A stretch of 64,000 nt of DNA from contig JAZUFE010000029.1 in the NCBI GenBank assembly GCA_045640525.1, forward strand, positions 1-64,000, given 5' to 3'. Below the pieces are notes generated by a model that was not told the DNA's origin, did not search any database, and saw nothing but the letters and a program-made list of their open reading frames with translations. The position numbers and the translations under genes were made by a program. This stretch comes from JAILLW01 sp045640525. GTDB lineage: Bacteria; Bacillota; Clostridia; Lachnospirales; Lachnospiraceae. This document shows, piece after piece, positions 37,781 through 46,951 of this stretch; the stretch's first letter is position 1, and every line of letters begins with the position of its first letter.

Positions 37781-38395
37781 ATGGCAAAGAGCGACAACAA
37801 ATTTGAGGATGCACTTAAGGGTAAAAAGGTACCGATATGCACTATCGACAAGAAGTTTCATAATCTTCTTGATGCAATAGGTGCTACCGATGAAATTAAG
37901 GCGCTCGAAAATAAGGTTAACGATTTGCTTAAGGCTCAAGGCAAGGCCAATACGGAAATTAAGGAAATCAAGAAGCTTAAGAAAAAGCTGATGGATGAAA
38001 TAGTTGTTAATGCCGATGAGTCAGCGGATAAAAGTGAAGAAGAAAAGGCAAGAAAAGCTGACGAAAATACAAGATTAATAGCCGAATGCAATGAAAAAAT
38101 AGAGCAGTATGAAGATGATATTTTGGATTTGCCGGCGCAAATAGATGAGGCTAACAAGGAATTGATGATAGCATTGATGGATGATTGTTACGGCCTTATG
38201 AAAGAGAATGAAAAAGATATTCAATCCATTGCTTCATGGATTACCAAAATCAGAATAGAACTTAAAAAGAATTTGGTACGTAAGACCGATAAGGAAACTC
38301 AGAATCAGCGTATATATTCATATATGCATGATATTTTCGGACCTGAAGTTGTGGAAATTTTTGATATGACATACAAGGACACGACATTGAAATGA
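37781..38395 (+). CDS. Coiled-coil protein of unknown function
   Basis: A 204-aa soluble protein, 1 nt after the rex stop and overlapping alr by 4 nt (ATGA). Residues 37-135 are strongly charged (Lys/Glu/Ala) with heptad-like leucine spacing and should form long coiled coils. The N-terminal 35 residues (with VPICTIDKKFHNLLDAIG) and the C-terminal 70 look globular. No signal peptide, membrane segment or known motif. The tight coupling on both sides suggests it is a genuine gene. No function assigned. Confidence 0.6.
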   Translation: MAKSDNKFEDALKGKKVPICTIDKKFHNLLDAIGATDEIKALENKVNDLLKAQGKANTEIKEIKKLKKKLMDEIVVNADESADKSEEEKARKADENTRLIAECNEKIEQYEDDILDLPAQIDEANKELMIALMDDCYGLMKENEKDIQSIASWITKIRIELKKNLVRKTDKETQNQRIYSYMHDIFGPEVVEIFDMTYKDTTLK

Positions 38396-39594
38396 TTGAC
38401 GTAAAAGGTGAGTATGAGCGAGTATATGCCAAAGTAAATTTGGATGCGCTTATCAGTAATTTTAATAACATAGCAAGTATCGTGGATGAAAAGGCCAAGA
38501 TACTTGCGGTATTGAAAACAGACGCATACGGACACGGAGCCGTACCGATAGCCAAAGAACTGGAGAACAATCAAAGGTTGTATGGATTTGCATTGGCTAC
38601 GGCAGAAGAAGCATTAATTTTAAGAAATTCCGGAATTGAAAAGCCGTTACTGATTCTCGGATATACATTTCCGAATGTATATGAAGAATTGATTCTTAAA
38701 AATGTAGAGATGACAGTGTTTAAAGAAGATATGCTTGAACAACTGGCTTCTTCGTGCAGAAAACTTTCAAGTACAGAGTATAAATACAAAGCCAAAGTCC
38801 ATATCAAACTTGATACCGGAATGGGAAGAATCGGAGTTACACCGGATGATGAAGGTCTCAGATTTATTAAAAAGGCAATGGAATATCCGGAAATTCAAAT
38901 AGAGGGAATTTTCTCGCATTTGGCTAAAGCAGATGAAACCAACAGAGATTACACCAATTCACAGATAAAGAAATTTACTGAATTTGTCGGAAGAATTGAA
39001 AAAGAATTGGGACTTAGAATTCCGCATAAGCATATTCTTAATTCGGCCGGAATAATTGAGTATTCGGAGGCTGACATGGATTTGGTCAGAGCCGGAATAA
39101 TTTTGTACGGTCTGTGGCCTTCGGATGAGGTTTCCAAAGACAGGGTTGAACTAAAACCTGTATTATCATTGCACTCACAGATAGTATATATCAAGGAAGT
39201 GCCCAAAGGAACATCGATTAGTTACGGCGGTACTTACGTAACGCAGAAAGTTACCAAAGTTGCAACAGTTCCCATAGGATACGGAGAAGGATATCCCAGA
39301 AGTCTGTCAAACAAGGCCGATGTTTTGATTAACGGAAAACGTTGCCCGATTATCGGACGAGTATGTATGGATCAACTGATGGTTGATGTGACCGATGTTG
39401 AAGATGTCAAAGAGTTTGACAGGGTAACACTGATAGGCTCGGATGGGGACGAAACCATTACAATGGAGGAATTGGGAGATATTTCGGGAAGATTCAATTA
39501 TGAACTTGCATGTGATTTCGGTAAACGAATTCCCCGAGTGTTTACGTTCAAAAATAAAATTTTATATACAAAAGATTATTATGAAGATTTTTAA
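38392..39594 (+). CDS. alr: Alanine racemase
   Basis: PLP enzyme that makes D-alanine for peptidoglycan. The PLP lysine lies in ILAVLKTDAYGHGA (about residue 43), the glycine-rich phosphate site and VHIKLDTGMGRIG follow, and the second catalytic base, tyrosine, is in ISYGGTYVTQ. RVCMDQLMVDVTD is the other family signature. 400 aa is slightly long, with about 15 extra residues at the N-terminus and a short extra tail. The start overlaps the preceding stop codon. Confidence 0.95.
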   Translation: MIDVKGEYERVYAKVNLDALISNFNNIASIVDEKAKILAVLKTDAYGHGAVPIAKELENNQRLYGFALATAEEALILRNSGIEKPLLILGYTFPNVYEELILKNVEMTVFKEDMLEQLASSCRKLSSTEYKYKAKVHIKLDTGMGRIGVTPDDEGLRFIKKAMEYPEIQIEGIFSHLAKADETNRDYTNSQIKKFTEFVGRIEKELGLRIPHKHILNSAGIIEYSEADMDLVRAGIILYGLWPSDEVSKDRVELKPVLSLHSQIVYIKEVPKGTSISYGGTYVTQKVTKVATVPIGYGEGYPRSLSNKADVLINGKRCPIIGRVCMDQLMVDVTDVEDVKEFDRVTLIGSDGDETITMEELGDISGRFNYELACDFGKRIPRVFTFKNKILYTKDYYEDF

Positions 39595-39611
39595 AAAAGA
39601 AGGAGAGTTTT

Positions 39612-40340
39612 ATGTCAGGACATTCAAAATTTGCAAACATCAAGCATAAGAAAGAAAAAAATGATGCTGCAAAAGGAAAGATTTTTACAATTTTGGGAAG
39701 AGAAATTGCAGTAGCAGTTAAAGAAGGCGGACCGGATCCTAATAATAATTTTAAACTGGCGCAGGTAATAGCCAAGGCTAAGGCCAGCAATATGCCCAAT
39801 GATACAATTGACAGAGGCATTAAGAAGGCTGCAGGTGATGTTAACAACGTTAACTACAAATATGTTACTTATGAAGGTTACGGTCCTAAGGGAATAGCAA
39901 TTATTGTAGATGCCCTTACCGATAATCAGAACAGAACGGCAGCAAATGTCAGAAATGCTTTTACCAAAGGTTACGGAAACATGGGTACTACCGGATGCGT
40001 ATCTTTCATGTTTGATCAAAAGGGACAGATTATTGTCGATAAAGAGGAATATGAAGGTGAAGCCGACGATTTAATGATGCTGGCCCTTGACGCAGGAGCA
40101 GAGGATTTTAATGAAGAAGATGACAGTTTTGAAATACTTACTGCACCTGATGACTTTGATGCTGTATTGAAGGCACTTACAGACGCAAATATTCCCATGA
40201 TTTCATCCGAGGTGACATTCATTCCTCAAAATTACGTAACATTGACGGATGAACAGGATATCAAGAATATTCAAAAAACATTGGATCTGTTGGATGAAGA
40301 CGATGATGTTCAGGCAGTATATCATAACTGGGATGAGTAA
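39612..40340 (+). CDS. yebC: YebC/PmpR-family protein
   Basis: The YebC family was first described as DNA-binding regulators (PmpR); later work links members to relief of ribosome stalling at proline stretches. Start MSGHSKFANIKHKKEK is the diagnostic N-terminus, with RAIAKAKA-like helices and AIIVDALTDNQNRTAANVR following. 242 aa fits. GAAGGAGAG precedes the ATG. Which role applies here cannot be told. Confidence 0.95.
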   Translation: MSGHSKFANIKHKKEKNDAAKGKIFTILGREIAVAVKEGGPDPNNNFKLAQVIAKAKASNMPNDTIDRGIKKAAGDVNNVNYKYVTYEGYGPKGIAIIVDALTDNQNRTAANVRNAFTKGYGNMGTTGCVSFMFDQKGQIIVDKEEYEGEADDLMMLALDAGAEDFNEEDDSFEILTAPDDFDAVLKALTDANIPMISSEVTFIPQNYVTLTDEQDIKNIQKTLDLLDEDDDVQAVYHNWDE

Positions 40341-40361
40341 TTTCAGCTGATTTTAGAGCGA

Positions 40362-41732
40362 ATGACGATTAAAAAGAAAGCGTTGATAATTGCATTATGG
40401 GTAGCGTTCTTTACGCTTGTAAGAATACTGTATTACCTGTTCGGCTACTCGGGAGCTGTTTCGGATAAGTACGGATTCTATTCTCTTGCGCTTTTTAATT
40501 TGGAAAGAGGAGAATGGCAATTATCTTCCGGACTTGGATTTGAGTATATCAATGTATTGTCCGATTTTATAGGAATTTTCGGTGAGAATGTTAAAAATAT
40601 CTTTGCCCTCCAAGTAATATTTGAAATGGCAGCAATGCTGTTTTTCTTATTGGGCTTTATGAAAATATGGGGAATAAGACAGGCTCTGTTTTCATGTTCG
40701 GTGTTGGCAGTTTCTCCGATATTTATAGATTTGCTCAGAGTGGTATCGCCGGAAGAATTCTTCTTATTTGCGTTTTCAATTTATTTTTTCGCGGTAAGCG
40801 TATATTACAAATATACGAGAACTCATTTTTGGACAAGATGCTTGAAAAATGAGTTATTGGTTATTTTCCTTGGAATATATATAGGTATTCTTATGGCTTG
40901 GAACTATTTGGGTATAACAGCTCTGATTATGTTTGTGTTTGTTGCGGCCAAGAATTCAAGAATACTTAAGGACAAATTCCAATTGCAATTGATGGTTGAG
41001 AAAGATGTTGAAGAAAAGGACTTAATTATGTCCCTTCCGTCTCAATTGATTCATTTGTTTATCGGACTGATTTTGGGAATGTTTTTTACCCTGCTCAAAT
41101 TTACCGGATATACGGGATTCGGAATAACAGATCAGTTCTTATGGTGGTGTGAACAGCTCAAGAAATTACCCAACAGAACCATGGATTTTAACAGCTTTGC
41201 GGCTATGTGGTTTATTGCATCGATGATGTTGGCTCTATTGATAAATGAACTTTTTGTGCTTCGTCAAAAGAGGATTGATAACGAAAAAATTGAAATGGAA
41301 GAGATGATAAGGCCTCTTTTGCTGGAACAGGAAAAGGCATTTGTGGACAGGGACAATATAAAATCAGACAGCACATCATCCGAGTATTTCATTGCTCCGG
41401 ACGGAAGGAAGATTAAATATTTGGAAAATCCTCTTCCCTTACCGAAAAAGCACAAAAAGCATGATATGAAATTTGATTTAAATCAAATCGAGAAAGAGAA
41501 TCTCGAATTTGTTTTGGATAATGACAGTAATAAAATTCCCGAAACAAATATGAACATGCGTAATGCAGCAGTTGGAATAGAAAGTGTGGTTAAACTTCCG
41601 CCCAAGGAAGAGAACTGGAATGTTGTGGATCCTCTTGACATGTACGAAACCAAGTCGTGGAAAGTGGATGATTTCAGGGATATTGATGATTTTGACATAG
41701 ATATTAAGTCAAATGATGATTTTGATATATAG
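40362..41732 (+). CDS. Polytopic membrane protein with acidic tail, unknown function
   Basis: A 456-aa protein with about seven or eight membrane segments between residues 8 and 295 and a cytosolic C-terminal part of about 160 residues. The membrane part loosely resembles glycosyltransferase-39/87 type proteins, but no catalytic motif was identified. The tail ends in repeated Asp/Phe/Ile units (IDDFDIDIK, NDDFDI). The ATG at 40362 has only a poor ribosome site (AGAGCG). It lies between yebC and the ftsK-type gene, 10 nt before the latter. Confidence 0.6.
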   Translation: MTIKKKALIIALWVAFFTLVRILYYLFGYSGAVSDKYGFYSLALFNLERGEWQLSSGLGFEYINVLSDFIGIFGENVKNIFALQVIFEMAAMLFFLLGFMKIWGIRQALFSCSVLAVSPIFIDLLRVVSPEEFFLFAFSIYFFAVSVYYKYTRTHFWTRCLKNELLVIFLGIYIGILMAWNYLGITALIMFVFVAAKNSRILKDKFQLQLMVEKDVEEKDLIMSLPSQLIHLFIGLILGMFFTLLKFTGYTGFGITDQFLWWCEQLKKLPNRTMDFNSFAAMWFIASMMLALLINELFVLRQKRIDNEKIEMEEMIRPLLLEQEKAFVDRDNIKSDSTSSEYFIAPDGRKIKYLENPLPLPKKHKKHDMKFDLNQIEKENLEFVLDNDSNKIPETNMNMRNAAVGIESVVKLPPKEENWNVVDPLDMYETKSWKVDDFRDIDDFDIDIKSNDDFDI

Positions 41733-41742
41733 GTGAGATATT

Positions 41743-44403
41743 ATGGCACAGAATCAAAGAAGTTCTTCTTCAAGATCCTCTAATACGAGAAGTACTTCAA
41801 ATCGAGGCGGAAGCACTCAAAGGAGTGCGGCAAGATCTAATACAGCCTCCAAAAGCAGAACTAATGTGAAAGATGAACCCTTTAACGGCGAGCTTGTTAA
41901 TGAAATCGCTATTATAGGGGTATTTGCGTTTGCTCTGTTTTTGTTTTTGTGTAATTTCAGAATTTTGGGTAATGTGGGTAATACTGTTTCCGATATTATG
42001 TTCGGTTTGGTTGGTTGGACAGCATACATACTTCCGATACTTTTAGCGTATATTGTATTTTTCGGTGTTGCCAATCGAGGAAATTCAAAGGCTAAAAGAA
42101 GAAGTTTTTCACTGGTGATTTTGGAGTTGGTTTTGGCCTGCATAGGTGGTCTTATATCCGTTAATACAAGAAATCTCTCGGACGGATTGACTTTCACAGA
42201 TGTTTTGAAGGACACTTATGAGTTTTCTTCGAACTATGAGAATTCGAGCGGCGGCGGAGTGATTGGAGGATTACTGGCATATTACGGACAAAAGGGCCTT
42301 GGAACTCCGGGAATAATCATATTATTGCTGGTAATTGCAATTATATGCATTGTTATTTTGACGGAACGCTCCTTCTTCTCGGGAGTCAGAGCAGCTAAAG
42401 ATACTTCCAAAAGAGCATTCGACAAATCTGCACAGAATGCGCGTCAACACTATTTGGAACGAGAAGAAAGAAGAGAAAGAATTCTTGAAGAACGCCAAAG
42501 AAAACAAGAAGAGAAACAACTGCGAAAAGAAGTTGCCGAAAATGACAAAATTCTGAATATGAAAGAAGTTTCGGGTGTTCCAACTTATAATTTGGTCGAA
42601 AGCGATCCCGAAATTAAGAAGATAAGAGATGACATACACGAGATAAATCTGACAAATATTGAAGAAGAATATGACAACAGAAGTGTTGAAAGCAGAATAC
42701 ACGGTATAGATTATAACAACGATACTTCTTCGGATGAAATAAGTGAGATATTCGAAGCTGATACGGATGAAGTAAATACGATATACGAAGAAGAATCCGA
42801 TGAAATGAATGAGGTGTTTGGTGAAGAGGAAGATGAGATTATACTTCCTCCCCACGATATGGAGATTAAGCCGAGTGCCAAACCCATTGCCAAACCCGAG
42901 AGAACAGTTAAGAGTGGCATTAAGAAGAGCGGTAAGTATCAAAAGCCTCCGATAGACTTGCTTACCCCCGGAAAGGCTTCCAAGGGTTCATCAGGTAAGG
43001 ATTTGGAAGCTACGGCCAGAAAACTCGAAGAGGTATTGCGCAGCTTTAATGTTGAAGCCAGAGTATCCGAATACAGCCAGGGGCCTTCGGTAACACGATA
43101 TGAGATGATACCGAAAACAGGAGTTAAGGTATCCAAAATTCTAAGCCTGGCAGATGACATTAAATTGAATCTTGCGGCTGCGGATATCAGAATTGAAGCA
43201 CCGATTCCGGGTAAAGCGGCGATAGGAATAGAAGTTCCCAATAAAGAAAGCTCCATGGTTGCTTTCAGAGATTTGCTTGAAAGCAAAGAGTTTGAAAAAG
43301 CGCTCTCCAAGATAAGTTTCGCTGTAGGTAAGGACTTATCGGGTCAGGTAGTTGTGGCCGATATTGCGAAAATGCCTCATATGCTGATTGCAGGAGCTAC
43401 CGGTTCGGGTAAATCGGTATGTATTAATACATTAATAATGAGTATTTTGTACAAAGCAGATCCCGATGAAGTCAAGATGATTATGATTGACCCTAAGGTC
43501 GTGGAACTGAGTGTATATAACGGAATTCCACATCTTTTGATTCCGGTTGTCACCGATCCAAAAAAGGCCAGTGCAAGCTTGGCATGGGCAGTAAGAGAGA
43601 TGGATGACAGATATCAGAAGTTTGCAGAATGGGGAGTTCGCGATTTAAAAGGATATAATGAAAAAATCAGCGGTGAACTCGATGTTAACGGTGAACCGCT
43701 TAAGCCGATGTTCCAATTGGTGGTGATTGTTGATGAGTTGGCTGACCTTATGATGGTGGCAGGCAAGGAAGTTGAAGAGTCGATATGCAGACTGGCACAA
43801 TTGGCACGTGCAGCCGGCATTCATCTTATTATTGCAACGCAAAGACCTTCCGTAGATGTTATAACGGGACTTATCAAAGCCAATATGCCGTCGAGAGTAT
43901 CGTTTGCGGTTTCATCCGGTGTGGATTCAAGGACAATCCTCGATATGAACGGCGCCGAAAAACTTTTGGGTAAAGGTGATATGTTATTCTATCCTCAAGG
44001 ATATGTTAAACCTGCCCGTGTTCAAGGGGCATTCATTTCGGATGCGGATGTATCGAAGGTTGTGAACTTCCTGAAAGACAGAAATGATAAAACAGAAAAC
44101 TTTGATGATATTGAACAAAAAATATCCATGATGACTTCATCTTCGAGCTCGAATGTATCTTCCATGACTGCATTATCGGATGAGGGAATGGATGAGTATT
44201 ATGTTGAAGCAGGCCGATTGATAACACAGTCCGGAAAGTGTTCCATAGGAATGCTGCAAAGAAAGTATAAGATAGGCTTTAACCGTGCGGCAAGAATAAT
44301 GGACTCTTTGGCGGAAAACGGTGTTGTGTCCGAAGAAGAAGGCACTAAAGCAAGAACTATTCTAATGACTCCGGAGGAGTTTGAACAATCAATTCAGCAG
44401 TAA
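41743..44403 (+). CDS. ftsK: FtsK/SpoIIIE DNA translocase
   Basis: Septal DNA pump that clears chromosomes from the division or sporulation septum. Order: Ser/Arg-rich cytosolic start, four membrane segments (about 50-210), a charged Glu/Arg linker (about 215-400), alpha-beta motor domains with Walker A GATGSGKS at 551-558 and IIATQRPSVDVITGLIKANMPSR, and the C-terminal winged-helix gamma domain (about 815-886, with AGRLITQSGKCSIGMLQRKY) that reads orienting DNA sequences. 886 aa is within the family range. SpoIIIE and FtsK cannot be told apart by sequence alone. Confidence 0.95.
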   Translation: MAQNQRSSSSRSSNTRSTSNRGGSTQRSAARSNTASKSRTNVKDEPFNGELVNEIAIIGVFAFALFLFLCNFRILGNVGNTVSDIMFGLVGWTAYILPILLAYIVFFGVANRGNSKAKRRSFSLVILELVLACIGGLISVNTRNLSDGLTFTDVLKDTYEFSSNYENSSGGGVIGGLLAYYGQKGLGTPGIIILLLVIAIICIVILTERSFFSGVRAAKDTSKRAFDKSAQNARQHYLEREERRERILEERQRKQEEKQLRKEVAENDKILNMKEVSGVPTYNLVESDPEIKKIRDDIHEINLTNIEEEYDNRSVESRIHGIDYNNDTSSDEISEIFEADTDEVNTIYEEESDEMNEVFGEEEDEIILPPHDMEIKPSAKPIAKPERTVKSGIKKSGKYQKPPIDLLTPGKASKGSSGKDLEATARKLEEVLRSFNVEARVSEYSQGPSVTRYEMIPKTGVKVSKILSLADDIKLNLAAADIRIEAPIPGKAAIGIEVPNKESSMVAFRDLLESKEFEKALSKISFAVGKDLSGQVVVADIAKMPHMLIAGATGSGKSVCINTLIMSILYKADPDEVKMIMIDPKVVELSVYNGIPHLLIPVVTDPKKASASLAWAVREMDDRYQKFAEWGVRDLKGYNEKISGELDVNGEPLKPMFQLVVIVDELADLMMVAGKEVEESICRLAQLARAAGIHLIIATQRPSVDVITGLIKANMPSRVSFAVSSGVDSRTILDMNGAEKLLGKGDMLFYPQGYVKPARVQGAFISDADVSKVVNFLKDRNDKTENFDDIEQKISMMTSSSSSNVSSMTALSDEGMDEYYVEAGRLITQSGKCSIGMLQRKYKIGFNRAARIMDSLAENGVVSEEEGTKARTILMTPEEFEQSIQQ

Positions 44404-44426
44404 AGGTATTCGGGAAAGGAAGTTGT

Positions 44427-46097
44427 ATGAAAACTGATATTGAAATTGCACAGGAAGCGAAGTTGTATCCAATTAAAGATGTTGCCAAGGAGTTTGGTAT
44501 CGATGAGGATGAATTGGAGTTTTACGGAAAGTATAAGGCCAAGTTATCCGACGAGTACATTGCTAAAATTCAAGGTAATAAAAACGGAAAGCTGATTCTT
44601 GTTACGGCAATCAATCCTACACCGGCAGGTGAAGGCAAAACTACTACAACGGTGGGTTTGGGCTGTGCGTTTAATAAGCTGGGAAAGAATGCGATAATTG
44701 CACTTAGAGAACCATCTCTCGGACCTTGTTTCGGAGTTAAAGGAGGTGCTGCCGGCGGCGGTTATTCTCAGGTGGTTCCGATGGAAGATTTGAATTTGCA
44801 CTTTACCGGAGATTTTCATGCAATAACGACTGCCAACAATCTTTTGGCAGCATTGATTGATAATCATATACACCAGGGAAACGAGCTCAATATTGATACA
44901 AGACAGATTACTTGGAAAAGATGTCTTGATATGAATGACAGAGCTTTGAGAAATGTAGTTATCGGTCTTGGAAATAAGACTGACGGTTTCGTCAGAGAAG
45001 ATCATTTTGTTATAACGGTAGCATCCGAGATTATGGCTATTCTTTGCCTTAGTAAGGATATGAAAGACTTAAAGGAACGTCTCGGAAAAATAGTAATCGG
45101 ATATAACCTTGAAGGAGGTGCCGTTACCGCAAAAGATATAGGTGCGGTAGGTTCGATGTGCGCGGTGCTAAAAGATGCCATTAAACCGAATCTTATTCAA
45201 ACACTTGAACATACTCCGGCATTGGTACACGGCGGACCCTTTGCCAATATTGCACACGGTTGTAATTCGGTTATAGCAACCAAGACAGCATTGAAGATGG
45301 CTGATTATTGTATAACGGAGGCAGGATTCGGAGCTGATTTGGGCGCTGAGAAATTCCTTGATATTAAGTGCCAAATGGCAGGAATTTCGCCGGATGCAAT
45401 AGTCCTTGTTGCTACAGTAAGAGCACTGAAATATAATGGCGGCGTACCTAAGACAGAGCTTAAAACAGAAAATATCGAAGCTTTGAAAAAGGGTATAGTC
45501 AACCTTGAAAAACATATAGAAAATCTTCAACAATACGGGGTGCCTGTTGTCGTAACTCTTAACAGATTTGATACGGATACCGAAAATGAATTGAAGTATG
45601 TTGAGGAATTCTGCGTTGCCAAAGGCTGCGAATTTGCATTGTCGGAAGTATTCGCCAAAGGCGGAGAAGGCGGAGTGGATTTAGCCAATAAGGTAATTAA
45701 TACAATCGAAACGAAGAAGGCAGATTTCAAGCCTGTATATTCTATGGATGAACCCGTGGAAGATAAGATTGAGAAAGTTGCAACCAAAATCTACGGTGCC
45801 GCAAAGGTTACATACAGTTCCAAGGCAATGAGTTCACTAAAGAAACTTAAAGCATTGGGATATGGAAATCTTCCTGTATGTATGGCCAAAACACAATATT
45901 CTTTATCCGATGATCCCAACAAATTGGGAAGACCTACGGATTTTGAATTAAATGTGCGTGATGTATATGTTTCGGCAGGAGCAGGATTTGTTGTGGTGCT
46001 TACAGGGGATATTATGACTATGCCGGGATTACCCAAAGAACCGGCTGCATACAAGATTGATGTCAATGAAGAAGGATTAATCACCGGATTATTCTAA
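44427..46097 (+). CDS. fhs: Formate-tetrahydrofolate ligase
   Basis: ATP-dependent formation of 10-formyl-tetrahydrofolate from formate, the entry to the methyl branch of one-carbon metabolism. The P-loop reads PTPAGEGKTTTTVGLG; REPSLGPCFGVKGGAAGGGY and NLHFTGDFHAI are further family hallmarks. 556 aa is exact for the family. GGAAAGGAAG precedes the ATG. folD follows 20 nt later, so both steps of folate one-carbon interconversion are encoded together. Acetogenesis cannot be inferred from these two genes alone. Confidence 0.97.
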   Translation: MKTDIEIAQEAKLYPIKDVAKEFGIDEDELEFYGKYKAKLSDEYIAKIQGNKNGKLILVTAINPTPAGEGKTTTTVGLGCAFNKLGKNAIIALREPSLGPCFGVKGGAAGGGYSQVVPMEDLNLHFTGDFHAITTANNLLAALIDNHIHQGNELNIDTRQITWKRCLDMNDRALRNVVIGLGNKTDGFVREDHFVITVASEIMAILCLSKDMKDLKERLGKIVIGYNLEGGAVTAKDIGAVGSMCAVLKDAIKPNLIQTLEHTPALVHGGPFANIAHGCNSVIATKTALKMADYCITEAGFGADLGAEKFLDIKCQMAGISPDAIVLVATVRALKYNGGVPKTELKTENIEALKKGIVNLEKHIENLQQYGVPVVVTLNRFDTDTENELKYVEEFCVAKGCEFALSEVFAKGGEGGVDLANKVINTIETKKADFKPVYSMDEPVEDKIEKVATKIYGAAKVTYSSKAMSSLKKLKALGYGNLPVCMAKTQYSLSDDPNKLGRPTDFELNVRDVYVSAGAGFVVVLTGDIMTMPGLPKEPAAYKIDVNEEGLITGLF

Positions 46098-46117
46098 ATG
46101 TATCGGAGGAAAATGTT

Positions 46118-46948
46118 ATGGCTATGCTGATTGACGGAAAGAAGATTTCGCAGGATATAAAGGATGAACTTAAAGAAAAAGTTGCCAAATTAAAAGAAGA
46201 AGGAATAAATAAGTGCCTGGCTGTTATTCAGGTAGGAGATAATCCCGCATCTACGGTATATGTCAGAAATAAGAAAAAGGGATGTGAATACATAGGCATT
46301 GATTCATTAAGCTATGAATTGCCCGAGTCAACGACTCAGGAAGAACTTGTTAAGCTTGTTAAGGAACTTAATGCGAATGAAAAGGTTAACGGAATACTTG
46401 TACAGCTTCCTCTGCCTTCTCACATTGACGAGGATGCAATAATTAAAACAATAGACCCGTCAAAGGATGTAGATGGTTTTCATCCGCAGTCTGTAGGAGC
46501 TCTGTGCATAGGCCAAAAAGGATTTGTAAGTTGTACACCGGCAGGAATTATTCAGCTTTTGAAAAGAAGTAATATTGATATAGCAGGAAAAGAATGTGTG
46601 GTTCTCGGAAGATCGAATATTGTGGGTAAACCTATGAGTATACTCATGCTTCGTGAAAACGCAACGGTAACCATAGCACATTCGAAAACGGCAAATCTCA
46701 AGGAAGTATGTAAACGTGCAGATATTCTTATAGTTGCAATCGGTAAGCCCAAATTTGTTAATGCAGAATATGTCAAAGAGGGTGCGGTTGTTATTGATGT
46801 AGGAATTAACAGAGACGAAAACAATAAAATCTGCGGAGATGTGGATTTCGAAGCAGTTGAACCTTTATGTTCGGCAATTACTCCGGTTCCCGGAGGGGTT
46901 GGCCCGATGACAATCGCAATGTTACTTAATAATTGTATAGAGGCTTAG
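46118..46948 (+). CDS. folD: Methylenetetrahydrofolate dehydrogenase / cyclohydrolase
   Basis: Bifunctional enzyme interconverting methylene-, methenyl- and 10-formyl-tetrahydrofolate with NADP(H). Signatures include YVRNKKKGCEYIGI (catalytic Tyr and Lys), VQLPLPSHIDEDAI, DPSKDVDGFHP, GRSNIVGKPMS and PVPGGVGPMTIAMLL. 276 aa is normal. CGGAGGAAA lies about 8 nt before the ATG; a second ATG two codons later is the alternative start. Confidence 0.97.
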   Translation: MAMLIDGKKISQDIKDELKEKVAKLKEEGINKCLAVIQVGDNPASTVYVRNKKKGCEYIGIDSLSYELPESTTQEELVKLVKELNANEKVNGILVQLPLPSHIDEDAIIKTIDPSKDVDGFHPQSVGALCIGQKGFVSCTPAGIIQLLKRSNIDIAGKECVVLGRSNIVGKPMSILMLRENATVTIAHSKTANLKEVCKRADILIVAIGKPKFVNAEYVKEGAVVIDVGINRDENNKICGDVDFEAVEPLCSAITPVPGGVGPMTIAMLLNNCIEA

Positions 46949-46951
46949 TGT

